Notes: generated by a model from the sequence alone, not told the origin. A DNA stretch of 64,000 nucleotides from Gemmatimonadaceae bacterium (GCA_026706075.1 JAPOZM010000087.1:49926-113925); one strand, 5' to 3'; counted from the first letter of the stretch, positions 1 to 8,902 are shown. Numbers and translations: made by a program.

Positions 1-2
1 CC

Positions 3-1238
3 GTGGGGCACTACCACGACGGCCGCGTCTACGTCGTCAACCGCCTGGGCCAGGACAACATCCTGGTTCTGGACGAGACCGACCTGCGCTCGCCCCTGAC
101 CCAGTTCTCGGTGGGCAACGGCTCCAACCCTCACGACATCGAGGTCGTGGCGCCCGCCAAGGCCTACGTGACGCTCTACGAGACGGCCTCCCTGCTGATC
201 GTCGATCCCCGGGACGGGGCGCAGCTCGGGGAGATCGACCTGGGCGCCTTCGCCGACGGCGACGGCCTGCCCGAGGTGTCGCAGATCGCCCGCGTCGGCG
301 GACGCCTCTACCTGAGCTGCCAGCGCCTCGACCGCAACGGCGGCTGGGGTCCGGTGGACGTGAGCTACCTCATCGTCGTCGACCTGGCCACCGACACCCT
401 CGTGGACATGGACCCGGACACCGAAGGGGTGCAGGGCATTGGCCTGAGCGCCGCCAATCCCAACAGCCTAGCCGTCGCCGGCGACCGCATCGCCGTGGGG
501 GTGGTGGTCAACTTCGGCGACCGCTCCGGAGGGGTGGAGATCGTCGACACGGCCGCCGGCCGCAGCCTCGGCCTGGCCGTGAGCGAGGAGGATCTGGGCG
601 GCGACATCACCTCCATGGTCCTCGTCGACGGGAAGCGCGGCTATGCGGTGGTGGCGGACGAGAACTTCGCCAACAGCGTGCGGCCCTTCGATCTCGACAG
701 CGGCTCCGTGGGCGAGCCCCTGGAGAGCATCAGCGGCGGCTTCGTCCCCAACCTGGCCGTGGACGGAGGCCGCCTGATCGTCGCCGACCGCGGCAGCTGG
801 GACGACCCGGACGCCGCCGGGCTCAAGCTCTACGACGCGGCCACCGGCGCCTTCCTGGGCGGCCCCGTCAGCACCGGCCTGCCGCCGATGCACGTCGTCG
901 TCCTCAGCGACGCGGCTCCCACGGCCGTGGAGGAGGTCGCCGGCAGCGGCCGGCCGCAGGGGTTCGCTCTCGAGGCGGCCTGGCCCAATCCGTTCAACGC
1001 CTCCGTGCACATCCCCTTTGCCCTCAGCCTGGCCGACACCCCGGTGGAACTGACCGTCCGCGACCTGCTGGGCCGCACCGTCCGCACCCTGGCCGTCGGT
1101 CCGGCGGCGGCCGGGCGGCACGTCTGGAGCTGGGACGGCCGCGACGACGCCGGGGAGCCGGTGGGCAACGGCGCCTACCTGGTGCACCTGCGCGCCGGCG
1201 GCCGCCAGGCGGCGGGCAAGGTGATGCTGATCAAGTAG
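3..1238 (+). CDS. Secreted YncE/BtuG-like beta-propeller with C-terminal FlgD-type tail (5' partial)
   Basis: The reading frame is open to the left edge, so the N-terminus and any signal peptide are missing; the GTG at the edge is probably not the real start. About 300 residues form repeated propeller blades of the YncE type (segments such as VYVVNR, AYVTLYETASLLIVD, RLYLSCQ, LIVVDLATDTLVDM, RLIVADRG). Residues 325-411 are a sorting-type tail with WPNPFNASVHIPF, a central LTVRDLLGRTVRTL strand, WDGRDDAGEPV, GAYLVHLRAGG and terminal KVMLIK. The PduO gene follows after 17 bp, and corrinoid transport genes lie downstream. In Bacteroides the surface lipoprotein BtuG is a seven-bladed propeller that captures vitamin B12, so this protein could be its functional counterpart. 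That role is inferred from fold and position. It could instead be an unrelated secreted propeller. Confidence 0.75.
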   Translation: MGHYHDGRVYVVNRLGQDNILVLDETDLRSPLTQFSVGNGSNPHDIEVVAPAKAYVTLYETASLLIVDPRDGAQLGEIDLGAFADGDGLPEVSQIARVGGRLYLSCQRLDRNGGWGPVDVSYLIVVDLATDTLVDMDPDTEGVQGIGLSAANPNSLAVAGDRIAVGVVVNFGDRSGGVEIVDTAAGRSLGLAVSEEDLGGDITSMVLVDGKRGYAVVADENFANSVRPFDLDSGSVGEPLESISGGFVPNLAVDGGRLIVADRGSWDDPDAAGLKLYDAATGAFLGGPVSTGLPPMHVVVLSDAAPTAVEEVAGSGRPQGFALEAAWPNPFNASVHIPFALSLADTPVELTVRDLLGRTVRTLAVGPAAAGRHVWSWDGRDDAGEPVGNGAYLVHLRAGGRQAAGKVMLIK

Positions 1239-1255
1239 AGGGAGGAAGGACCGCC

Positions 1256-1834
1256 ATGGTAACTCTATCGAAGCTCTACACGAAGACGGGCGACGGCGGC
1301 CTGACGCGGCTCGGCGACATGTCGCAGGTGCCCAAGACGAGCCCCCGCATCGACGCCTACGGCTGCGTGGACGAGCTGAACGCGGCGATCGGCCTGGCCC
1401 GGTGCAACGGCGCCGGGCCCGACGAGGTCCTCGCCCGGGTGCAGAACGACCTCTTCGACCTGGGGGCCGACCTGTGCGTGCCCCAGGCCGAAGGGGAGGA
1501 GGAGCGCCTGCGCCTGCAGCCGGACCAGGTCCTCTACCTGGAGAGCCAGATCGACGAGCTCACCCGCGATCTGGCTCCCCTGCGCAGCTTCGTCCTGCCC
1601 GGGGGACGGCCGGCGGCGGCGTGGCTCCACCTGGCGCGGACGGTCTGCCGGAGGGCCGAGCGCGCCGCCTGGCAGCTTGCGGACCAGGAGCCGGTGGGAG
1701 AGCCGGCCCTGCGTTATCTCAACCGGCTCTCCGACCTGCTCTTCGCCATGGCCCGCGCCGCCAACGACGGCGGCGAGGCGGACGTCCTGTGGGAGCCGGG
1801 GGCGGGCGCCGCCGGGGAGCGGGAGGATGCGTAG
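1256..1834 (+). CDS. pduO: PduO-type cob(I)alamin adenosyltransferase
   Basis: This 192-residue protein transfers the adenosyl group of ATP to cob(I)alamin or cobinamide, making the coenzyme form in the cytosol. The N-terminus has the family signature KLYTKTGDGGLTRLG, the ATP-binding loop of PduO-type enzymes. It is followed by RIDAYGCVDELNAAIGLA and, near residue 120, the conserved RTVCRRAERAAW helix and YLNRLSDLLFAMAR. Length is normal for the family. The ATG is preceded by a strong ribosome site (GGAGGAAGGA at 1241-1250). Its last codons overlap the start of the binding-protein gene at 1827. It fits a salvage pathway together with CbiZ and CbiB further along. Confidence 0.95.
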   Translation: MVTLSKLYTKTGDGGLTRLGDMSQVPKTSPRIDAYGCVDELNAAIGLARCNGAGPDEVLARVQNDLFDLGADLCVPQAEGEEERLRLQPDQVLYLESQIDELTRDLAPLRSFVLPGGRPAAAWLHLARTVCRRAERAAWQLADQEPVGEPALRYLNRLSDLLFAMARAANDGGEADVLWEPGAGAAGEREDA

Positions 1835-2984
1835 GGCATGTCTCTGGGCCTGGATCCTCCTCGCCGCCCCGGCGCCGGGGCGGGCGGAGTGCGTCGAGAC
1901 CTGGGACCCGGAGGCGGACTACTTCCCCCACAAGGCGAACCTGCTCCACGCCGAGAGCTTCTCCATCGAGTACTTCGGCCACTACAAGCTGGTCACCGTG
2001 CACTCCCCCTGGCCCGGCGCCGACGAGCCCGTGCGCTACCTGCTGGTGCAGTGCGGCACTCCCGACCCCGGGGGGCATGAGGGCGCCCGGAGGATCGCCA
2101 TACCCGTCCGGCGGTTCGCGGCCCTCTCCACGACGCAGCTGCCCCACCTCGAGCTGCTGGACCTCCTGGAGAGCCTGGTGGCCGTCAGCGACATCGAGAT
2201 GGTGCACTCGCCCGGCGTCCGCGAACGCTTCGAGGCCGGCCGGGTCTCCGAGATCGGCCACGGCGCCGGGGTGAATCTCGAGGTGGTGCTGGAGTTGGAG
2301 ACCGACCTGGTCATGACCGCGGCCTCGGCCCGGTCCCCGTACAACGCCCACCCGGTGCTGGAGCAGGCCGGTGTGGCCGTGGCGATCAACGCCGAATACA
2401 CCGAGCCCTCCCTTCTGGGCCGCAGCGAGTGGCTGAAGTTCACCGCCGCCTTCTTCAACGCCGAGGCTCTGGCCGAGGAGCGCTTCGCCGAGATCGAGAC
2501 CCGGTACGGGGGCTACGCTGAACTGGTGCGGGACGTACCCGCCGACGAGCGCCCCTCCGTCTTCGGCGGCTCCCTCTGGCGCGACACCTGGCACGTGGCC
2601 GGCGGCCGCAGCTACCCGGCGCAGCTCATCGCCGACGCCGGGGGCCGCTACCTGTGGGCCGGGAACGACTCCCGGGAGAGCCTGCCCCTCGACTTCGAGG
2701 CGGTCTACGAGAAGGCCCACGCCGCCGACTTCTGGCTGACCATGCGCAACGAGTGGCTCTCCCTGGCCGACGTTCGCGCGGCCGACGAGCGCTACGCCGC
2801 CTTCGCCGCCTTCGACAGGGGCGGGGTCTACAACGCCAACGCCCGGCTCAACGAGCACGGCGGCAACGACTTCTGGGAGAGGGGCATCTCCGAGCCCGAC
2901 CTGGTCCTGGCCGACTTCATCCGCATCCTGCACCCCGACCTCCTGCCCGACCACGGCCTGCACTTCTACCGGAGGCTGGAGTGA
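1827..2984 (+). CDS. Periplasmic ABC substrate-binding protein, BtuF/FecB-like (TroA fold)
   Basis: A 385-residue binding protein with an apparent signal peptide (MRRACLWAWILLAAPAPGRA, cleaved before ECVETW). The ATG at 1827 overlaps the end of the adenosyltransferase gene and is preceded by GGGGAGCGGGAGG, so translation is likely coupled. The body matches periplasmic binding proteins of iron-complex and B12 importers: an early VTVHSPWPGAD strand, VSEIGHGAGVNLEVVLELETDLVMT, SPYNAHPVLEQAGVAVAINAEYTEPS and AEWLKFTAAFFN-like central helix, with a DLVLADFIRILHPDLLPDH C-terminus. It is separated from its presumed permease and ATPase (BtuC, BtuD) by a Fic gene on the other strand. Corrinoid specificity is inferred from the neighbours; a siderophore-type ligand is possible. 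Confidence 0.85.
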   Translation: MRRACLWAWILLAAPAPGRAECVETWDPEADYFPHKANLLHAESFSIEYFGHYKLVTVHSPWPGADEPVRYLLVQCGTPDPGGHEGARRIAIPVRRFAALSTTQLPHLELLDLLESLVAVSDIEMVHSPGVRERFEAGRVSEIGHGAGVNLEVVLELETDLVMTAASARSPYNAHPVLEQAGVAVAINAEYTEPSLLGRSEWLKFTAAFFNAEALAEERFAEIETRYGGYAELVRDVPADERPSVFGGSLWRDTWHVAGGRSYPAQLIADAGGRYLWAGNDSRESLPLDFEAVYEKAHAADFWLTMRNEWLSLADVRAADERYAAFAAFDRGGVYNANARLNEHGGNDFWERGISEPDLVLADFIRILHPDLLPDHGLHFYRRLE

Positions 2985-3040
2985 GACCCGGGCCCGCCCC
3001 GTCCGTTGCCGCGGCCGACGCTCCCCATGGCCCCTCAGCG

Positions 3041-4546
3041 TCAGGTCCCGTCTTCCGCCGCGTCCCGGACCGCCGCTTCCATGGCGGCAATCTCCGCGTC
3101 GTCCAGCTCGGGGAACCGCTTCCGTTTCGCCGCAGAAAGCCGGCCGCTCTGCATGCAGAGGCGCACGAACAGGGAAGCCCGGCGATCCGGCATGTCGACG
3201 ATCTCGCGCACGGCTTCGAAGGCGCGGTCGAAGACGGTGACGAATTCGAGTTCCTCCTTGAGATCGCGCCGGACCGTGTCGGCCACGCGGTCGTACAGGT
3301 ACTCCGCGAAGGCGGTGGCGTCGAAATAGCGGTAGAGATCTGCCGTCTCGTTGCCGACGGCGATTTCCCGCCCTGCCGTCCAGTCCCACTGGATGAATTC
3401 GAGAATCGGCCGCGAGAAGGTGTCGAGCACCTCTTCGTAGCTGCGCTGATCGCGGAGAATGGCCGCGGAGACGGGAAAGACGACCCCGGGCGGACTGTAC
3501 CCCCGCCTGGCGAGAACGTGATGTACCAGGAAACGGTGGATTCGGCCGTTCCCGTCCTCGAAGGGGTGGATGAAGACGAAGGCGAAGGCGCAGACCGCGG
3601 CCGCCGCCACGGGCTCGACCCCGCCCTCGACAACGCGCCGGGTCAGTCTCGTCCAGGCCTGCATGAGGTCGGCCAGGTCTTCGGGGCGCGGGCAGATGAA
3701 GTGCACCTCCTCGCGGTACTCCCCCGCGGTCGAGCCGACAAAGTTCTGGAGGCCGCGCCAGCCGCTGGCCGCGTACCGGGGGTCGACGATCGCCCCCTGC
3801 AGGCGAACCAGGGCGTCCACGTCGGCCGGATCGAAGTCCGCCGCCCCCTTGAGCGCGGCGACGAAGCGCTCGGTGCGCCCGGCGCCCGGGGTCTCTCCTT
3901 CGATGGCGAAGGAGGAGCGCGTCTCCTTGGTGTAGAGGTAGTTGACGGCCCGGGCGAGGATGACCGGGTCGCAGCTTTCGACGAGCGCGCGCCCCTCCCC
4001 GCCCACCTGCATGCCGATCTGCTCCGTCAGCCTCGGCGTGCGGCGGACCGTGGGGCAGAGACCGGGACCTCCGAGAAGGTTGTCGGCCACGCGGTGGCGC
4101 GGGGAATTGCGGCGTTCGGAGACGATGTGCCTGGCGGGATCGAGGGCCATGACGTAGTTGCCGGCGCGGACGTCCTCCAGGTCCAGGGTCCGGCCGGTGA
4201 AGGTCTCGTAGAAGAACCAGGCGCGCCGGCTGAAGGCGCCCGTGGGTTCCCTCCTTGCCCAGGCCTCCAGCTCGGCCGGCTCGACAGCCTGGAGGGCGGC
4301 GACCAGCACCCCGAGATCGACGGGCTCATGGCGCAGGGCGAAACGGAGATGGGCCGCGATGGAGCCGTCCGTGGCGTACTGTCGCGGATACCGCTCCACG
4401 ATTCGCAAGCCTCGCACCTCGGTCCGCCGCGCTCCTGCTCCGACGTAGCTCTCTACCGCCGGCTCGGGGACTGGCAGGTTCAGCTCACTCCTCAGCCATG
4501 CCTGGCCGATCGGGTTCCATTTTTCCTTACCCACGAGAATCTCCAT
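3041..4546 (-). CDS. Fic-family AMP-transferase, class II with N-terminal inhibitory motif
   Basis: This 501-residue protein carries the complete Fic active-site loop HPFEDGNGRIHR at residues 326-337. The His is the catalytic base and the Asp and Asn bind metal and phosphate. A class II inhibitory helix motif SFAIEG ([ST]xxxE[GN]) lies at 212-217; its Glu normally blocks ATP and keeps the enzyme autoinhibited. Fic proteins transfer AMP or other nucleotide groups to protein hydroxyls. A helical C-terminal part (about 390-501) follows. The N-terminal 200 residues resemble the extension of long Fic proteins. It is transcribed against the corrinoid genes on both sides and divides that locus, so it may be an insertion. 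The target is unknown; it might be a stand-alone Fic toxin, because no separate antitoxin is visible. Confidence 0.93.
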   Translation of the reverse strand: MEILVGKEKWNPIGQAWLRSELNLPVPEPAVESYVGAGARRTEVRGLRIVERYPRQYATDGSIAAHLRFALRHEPVDLGVLVAALQAVEPAELEAWARREPTGAFSRRAWFFYETFTGRTLDLEDVRAGNYVMALDPARHIVSERRNSPRHRVADNLLGGPGLCPTVRRTPRLTEQIGMQVGGEGRALVESCDPVILARAVNYLYTKETRSSFAIEGETPGAGRTERFVAALKGAADFDPADVDALVRLQGAIVDPRYAASGWRGLQNFVGSTAGEYREEVHFICPRPEDLADLMQAWTRLTRRVVEGGVEPVAAAAVCAFAFVFIHPFEDGNGRIHRFLVHHVLARRGYSPPGVVFPVSAAILRDQRSYEEVLDTFSRPILEFIQWDWTAGREIAVGNETADLYRYFDATAFAEYLYDRVADTVRRDLKEELEFVTVFDRAFEAVREIVDMPDRRASLFVRLCMQSGRLSAAKRKRFPELDDAEIAAMEAAVRDAAEDGT

Positions 4547-4732
4547 CCGAAAACGCTTATGTCCGTGGAAACGGGATTAGAGTAAGCCTTGGACATTCCA
4601 TTATCAATAATTTCGTAGTCGCGGGGTTTCGCCACCCAAAACCGTTATCGTCGTGCACAAAGGGTTACAATAGGACGTGAGTGTTCAATTTCCACTAGAA
4701 GTCCGGCCGTCGGCACGGCTCTGAACCGACCC
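4547..4732. promoter_or_regulatory. AT-richer divergent spacer between Fic and btuC, with candidate Fic promoter
   Basis: This 186-bp spacer is clearly less GC-rich than its surroundings. On the minus strand TTGATA (4607-4602) and TACTCT (4584-4579) are 17 bp apart and 33 bp upstream of the Fic start, a plausible sigma-70 promoter. No comparable promoter was evident for btuC. I looked for a cobalamin riboswitch and saw no B12-box-like sequence. Confidence 0.4.
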
Positions 4733-5821
4733 GTGCCCGCCTCTTCCGACGCCGCGGCCGACAGCCCTCCCTGGCCCCGCCTGGGCGCCCGCCGGGGGCT
4801 CTTCCCGGCCCTGGCGGCGGCCCTTCTCGGCCTGCTGGCCCTCAGCCTCGGCTTCGGGTCGGTCTCCATCCCCCTCGACGCGGTGATCGCCATCCTCTGG
4901 GACGGGAGCGGCCAGAAGGAGAGCTGGACCCACATCGTCCACGCCATCCGCCTGCCCCGGGCCCTCACGGCGGTCCTGGCCGGAGCCGCCCTGAGCGCCG
5001 GCGGCCTGCAGATGCAGACCCTCTTCCGCAACCCCCTGGCCGACCCCTTCATCCTCGGCATCAGCGCCGGCGCCAGCCTCGGGGTGGCCCTGGTCGTCCT
5101 GGGCACGGGCGTCACCGGATCCGGGCTGCTGGCCGGCCTCGGGTACCTGGGCCAGGCCGGGGTAGTGGCCGCCGCCGTGGCCGGGGCGGCCCTGGTCCTC
5201 GGCCTGGTGATGCTGGTGGGGCGGCGCGTGGAGCACGCCATGACCCTGCTCATCCTCGGCCTCATGTTCGGCTACCTCACCGCCGCCCTGGTGAGCGTCC
5301 TCCTCTACTTCAGCATCCCCGAGCAGGTGCAGACCTACGTGCTGTGGACCTTCGGCAGCTTCGGCGCCGTCACCTGGGGCCAGCTCGCCGTGCTGGCGCC
5401 GGTGGTGCTCGCCGGGCTGGCGATCGCCGGCCTGCTGGTGAAGCCCCTCAACGCCCTCCTCCTCGGCGAGACCTATGCCCGCAGCATGGGCCTGGACGCG
5501 CGCCGGGCGCGGCTGTGGATCATCGCCAGCGCCGCCCTGCTGGCCGGGGCGGTCACCGCCTACTGCGGCCCCATCGGCTTCCTGGGGGTGGCGGTGCCCC
5601 ACCTGTGCCGCGCCCTCTTCAACACCTCCGACCACCGGGTGCTGCTGCCGGCCGCGCTGCTGCTGGGCGGGATGCTGGCCCTCGGCGCCGACCTGGTGGC
5701 CCGCCTTCCCGGCAGCGAGGCCACCCTGCCCCTCAACGCGGTGACCGCCCTCATCGGCGCCCCGGTGGTCACCTGGATCATCCTGCGCCGCCGCACCCTG
5801 CGGCAGGCCTTCGCCGCCTGA
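4733..5821 (+). CDS. btuC: Corrinoid/iron-complex ABC transporter permease (FecCD/BtuC family)
   Basis: A 362-residue polytopic membrane protein with about ten hydrophobic segments, the normal size for BtuC/FecCD permeases. Family signatures are visible: RLPRALTAVLAGAALSAGGLQMQTLFRNPLADPFILGISAGASLG near residues 80-125, and ARSMGLDARRARLW followed by GPIGFLGVAVPHLCRALF near the C-terminus, the loop that contacts the ATPase. The chosen start is GTG at 4733; the first 24 residues are polar and precede the first membrane helix. The ATPase gene starts 5 bp after the stop, and a binding protein, CbiZ and CbiB follow, which supports a corrinoid substrate. A siderophore cannot be excluded from the sequence alone. 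Confidence 0.92.
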   Translation: MPASSDAAADSPPWPRLGARRGLFPALAAALLGLLALSLGFGSVSIPLDAVIAILWDGSGQKESWTHIVHAIRLPRALTAVLAGAALSAGGLQMQTLFRNPLADPFILGISAGASLGVALVVLGTGVTGSGLLAGLGYLGQAGVVAAAVAGAALVLGLVMLVGRRVEHAMTLLILGLMFGYLTAALVSVLLYFSIPEQVQTYVLWTFGSFGAVTWGQLAVLAPVVLAGLAIAGLLVKPLNALLLGETYARSMGLDARRARLWIIASAALLAGAVTAYCGPIGFLGVAVPHLCRALFNTSDHRVLLPAALLLGGMLALGADLVARLPGSEATLPLNAVTALIGAPVVTWIILRRRTLRQAFAA

Positions 5822-5826
5822 ACGCC

Positions 5827-6843
5827 GTGGCCGCCCCCATCCTGCAGGCCCGCGGTCTGGGCATCGGCTACGCGCCCCGGCGGCGGCCCCGGGTCGAGGT
5901 GGCCGCCGACCTCGGGGTGGAGCTGCACGCCGGGGAACTGGTCTGCCTGCTGGGGCCCAACGGCGCCGGCAAGTCCACCCTCGTGCGCACCCTGGCGGGC
6001 CTGCAGAGGCCGCTGGCGGGGCAGGTGCTGCTCCAGGGGCAAGACCTGCACGCCCTGGCCGAGGGCGAACGGGCGCGCCACCTGGGCCTGGTCCTCACCG
6101 AGCGGGTGGACACGGGCAACCTGTCGGCCTACGCCCTGGCGGCCCTCGGGCGCCATCCCTACACCCGCTGGGACGGCCGCCTGTCGCCGCACGACGAGGA
6201 GGTGGTGCGCTGGGCCATGGAGGCGGTGGGCGCCCGGGAGCTGGCGGCGCGCAGCGCCGGGGAGCTGAGCGACGGCGAGCGTCAGAAGGTGACCATCGCC
6301 CGGGCCCTGGCCCAGGAGCCGGCGGTGCTCCTCCTCGACGAGCCCACGGCCTTCCTCGACCTGCCGAGGCGGGTCGAGATCGTGCAGCTCCTGCGGCGCC
6401 TGGCCGGCGAGGAGGACCGCGCCGTGCTGCTCTCCACCCACGACCTGGAGCTGGCCCTGCGCAGCGCCGACCGCCTGTGGCTGCTGCCCCCGGGCGGACC
6501 CCTGCACACCGGGGCGCCGGAGGACCTGGTGCTGAACGGGGCCTTCCAGCGCACCTTCGGGGACTTCGACCCCGGCAGCGGCTCCTTCCGGATGTCCCGG
6601 GAGCCGGGTGAGGAGGTGGGCCTCGCCGGAGACGGGCTCCGGGCCCTGTGGACGGCCCGGGCCCTGGAGCGGGCCGGCTTCCGCGTCGACGCCGGGCGGC
6701 AGACGCCTCCTCGGGTGGAGATCGTCCGCGGCGAAGACGGCCCCGCCTGGCACCTCCACACCGCGGCGGGACAGCGTCTCTGCGGCAGCCTCTACGAGCT
6801 GGTGGGCCTCCTGCGGGACCCCCCGGCGGAACCGGCCCCCTGA
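5827..6843 (+). CDS. btuD: Corrinoid ABC transporter ATP-binding protein with C-terminal extension
   Basis: The ATPase of the importer, 338 residues from GTG 5827. Walker A is GPNGAGKST (43-51), the signature is LSDGE (147-151; Asp replaces the second Gly of LSGGQ), Walker B is VLLLDE (167-172), followed by the D-loop FLDLP and the H-switch STHD. After the normal nucleotide-binding domain (about 250 residues) comes an extra part of roughly 85 residues starting near FRMSREPGEE. It contains ALERAGFRV and a LYELVGLLRD helix and has no motif I recognise. Such tails occur in some cobalamin-type ATPases. The gene is packed between btuC (5 bp) and the binding-protein gene (11 bp). Confidence 0.92.
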   Translation: MAAPILQARGLGIGYAPRRRPRVEVAADLGVELHAGELVCLLGPNGAGKSTLVRTLAGLQRPLAGQVLLQGQDLHALAEGERARHLGLVLTERVDTGNLSAYALAALGRHPYTRWDGRLSPHDEEVVRWAMEAVGARELAARSAGELSDGERQKVTIARALAQEPAVLLLDEPTAFLDLPRRVEIVQLLRRLAGEEDRAVLLSTHDLELALRSADRLWLLPPGGPLHTGAPEDLVLNGAFQRTFGDFDPGSGSFRMSREPGEEVGLAGDGLRALWTARALERAGFRVDAGRQTPPRVEIVRGEDGPAWHLHTAAGQRLCGSLYELVGLLRDPPAEPAP

Positions 6844-6854
6844 CGGAGTCCGGC

Positions 6855-7778
6855 ATGCGCGTCGTCTCCCTCCTGCCGAGCAGCACCGAGATCGTCTGCG
6901 CCCTCGGCTGCCGCGACCTGCTCGTGGGCCGCTCCCACGAGTGCGACCATCCTCCAGGCGTCGAGGAGCTGCCCGCCTGCACGGCCCCCAAGTTCGACCC
7001 GGACGGCACCTCGTACCAGGTCGACCAGCGGGTCAAGGCGATCCTGCAGGAGGCCGCCTCGGTCTACCGGGTGGACGCGGACCTCCTCGACGAGTTGGCC
7101 CCGGACTGGCTGGTGACCCAGTCCCAGTGCGAGGTCTGCGCCGTCAGCCTGAAGGAGGTGGAGGAGGCGGCCTGCCGGCTGGTGCGCTCGCGGCCGTCGA
7201 TCCTGTCGCTGGAGCCCAACCGCCTGGAGGATCTCTGGGCCGACATCGGGCGGGTCGCCGCGGCCCTGGAGGTGGAGGATCGGGGCCGCGCCCTGGTGGC
7301 CGGGCTGCGCGAGCGGCGTGACCGCCTCGCCGCCCGCACCGCGTCGATCCCCGGGCGCCCGAGCGTCGCCTGCATCGAGTGGTTCGAGCCGCTCATGGCC
7401 GCCGGCAACTGGATCCCCGAGCTGGTGGAAGCCGCCGGCGGCCGCTGCCTCTTCGGCGAGGCGGGGGCCCACTCCCCGTGGCTGTCCTGGGAGGCCCTGG
7501 AGGAGGCGCAGCCCGACGTCGTCCTGCTCATGCCCTGCGGCTTCGACATCCCCCGCTCGCGGCGGGAGCTGCCGGCCCTCACCCGGCAGCCGGCGTGGCC
7601 CCGGCTGCGGGCCGTGCGCGAGGGCCGGGTCTTCCTCACCGACGGCAACCAGTTCTTCAACCGCCCCGGGCCCCGCCTGGTGGAGTCGGCGGAGATCGTC
7701 GCCGAGATCCTCCATCCCGGCGAGTTCGAGGGCGCCCGCGAGCACCGGGGATGGGAGCGCCTGGAGGCCGGTTCATGA
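6855..7778 (+). CDS. BtuF-like cobalamin-binding protein without signal peptide
   Basis: A 307-residue TroA-fold protein starting MRVVSLLPSSTEIVCALG, the usual start of the cobalamin-binding protein group (COG0614). It has RSHECDHP, the long central helix PNRLEDLWADIGRVAAAL, and a second lobe with VACIEWFEPLMAAGNWIPELVEAAGG. There is no signal peptide or lipobox, so as written it would stay in the cytosol, unlike the exported protein at 1827. Signal-less versions of this family are common. The role is unclear: it may hand corrinoid to CbiZ or be anchored by other means. The stop overlaps the CbiZ start (ATGA), so these two are translationally coupled. Confidence 0.88.
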   Translation: MRVVSLLPSSTEIVCALGCRDLLVGRSHECDHPPGVEELPACTAPKFDPDGTSYQVDQRVKAILQEAASVYRVDADLLDELAPDWLVTQSQCEVCAVSLKEVEEAACRLVRSRPSILSLEPNRLEDLWADIGRVAAALEVEDRGRALVAGLRERRDRLAARTASIPGRPSVACIEWFEPLMAAGNWIPELVEAAGGRCLFGEAGAHSPWLSWEALEEAQPDVVLLMPCGFDIPRSRRELPALTRQPAWPRLRAVREGRVFLTDGNQFFNRPGPRLVESAEIVAEILHPGEFEGAREHRGWERLEAGS

Positions 7779-8902
7779 GCGCGGACGAGACCCTGGCCGC
7801 GGAAGAGGGGTATGCCGTCCGCCGGCGGGGCCGCTTCCTGATCGTCGAGCTGCTGCAACCGCACCGGGTCCTGTGCACCTCCGCCGCCGGCGGCGGCCAG
7901 CGCGAGGACCTGCGCTACCTGGTCAACCACCAGAGCTGCGAAGGCCGGGGCCACCAGGCCCGCTTCCTGCAGTTGAGGCAACTCGGCGAAGACGGGTACC
8001 ACCGCGCCGTCTGCGACGAGCTCGGCCTCGACCCCGATGTTGTGGGGCTCATGGGGACCGCCGCCAACATGAACTGCGCCGCCGAGGCCAGCGAGGAGTT
8101 CGCCGGCGTCAAGGTGAGAGCCGTGGTCACCGCGGGCGTGGAAGGGAACGCCGGGCGCGCCGGCGACCCCGCCCGCTGGCACGAAGGCGAGGACGGCTGG
8201 CGCGAGGTCGATCCCCAGGCCGGCACGATCAACGTGCTGCTGCTGGTCGGCTGGCCCCTGACCCCGGCGGCCCTGGCCCGGGCCGCCATCACCCTCACCG
8301 AGGCCAAGTCCGCGGCCCTGCAGGAGCTGGCCGTCTCCAGCCGCTCCTCGGACGGCTTGGCCACCGGCACGGGCACCGACCAGTACGCCGTCGCCGCACC
8401 CCTCGACGACCGCAGACCCAAGGCCAACACCGGCCACCACGCCCGGCTCGGCGAGCTGATCGGCCGCGCCGTGCTGCGGGCGACCCGGGAGTCCCTGCGC
8501 TGGCAGAACGGCCTCGAGCCTTCCTTCACCCGCAGCATCCCCTACGCCCTGCGGCGCTTCGGCCTCGACGAGACCCGCCTCATGGAGGCGCTGCGGGAGC
8601 GGCTCGACGAGGAGGCCTTCCTCCTGCTGGATCAGAACCGGGAGGCGGTCCTGCGCGAGCCCGGGGCCGTGGCCGCGGCCTACGCCTTCGCCGCCGTCCG
8701 GGACCGGGTGCGATACGGCGGGCTGCCCCCGGACCAGGCGGCCCCGGCCCTGCGCCAGCAGGCGGCGGTCCTGGCCTCCTGCCTGGCGGCCCGTCCGGAT
8801 TCCTGGCAGGACTGCTGGCGGCAGCTCGACGCCGACACGGACGAGCCCATGGGGGCGGTGGCCGACGCCGTGGCCCTGGGCTGGCGGCTCAAGTGGGAAT
8901 AG
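7775..8902 (+). CDS. cbiZ: Adenosylcobinamide amidohydrolase CbiZ
   Basis: CbiZ cleaves the aminopropanol side chain from adenosylcobinamide (and from some intact corrinoids), giving adenosylcobyric acid. This lets a cell salvage or remodel corrinoids that carry the wrong lower ligand. The 375-residue sequence shows family features: LCTSAAGGGQREDLRYLVNHQSCEG, VGLMGTAANMN, VVTAGVEGNAGRAGDPA, GTINVLLLVGWPLTPAALARAAITLTEAKSAAL, and ATGTGTDQYAVAAP. It is longer than many CbiZ proteins because of an uncharacterised C-terminal region of about 120 residues (from near LRRFGLDETRL). The ATG overlaps the BtuF-like stop, and its own end overlaps the CbiB start by 10 bp. Confidence 0.93.
   Translation: MSADETLAAEEGYAVRRRGRFLIVELLQPHRVLCTSAAGGGQREDLRYLVNHQSCEGRGHQARFLQLRQLGEDGYHRAVCDELGLDPDVVGLMGTAANMNCAAEASEEFAGVKVRAVVTAGVEGNAGRAGDPARWHEGEDGWREVDPQAGTINVLLLVGWPLTPAALARAAITLTEAKSAALQELAVSSRSSDGLATGTGTDQYAVAAPLDDRRPKANTGHHARLGELIGRAVLRATRESLRWQNGLEPSFTRSIPYALRRFGLDETRLMEALRERLDEEAFLLLDQNREAVLREPGAVAAAYAFAAVRDRVRYGGLPPDQAAPALRQQAAVLASCLAARPDSWQDCWRQLDADTDEPMGAVADAVALGWRLKWE

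Noticed and set aside
4547..4732. Possible cobalamin riboswitch ahead of btuC.
   Set aside because: No B12-box-like or conserved core sequence was found; the segment is too short and AT-rich for a typical B12 leader.
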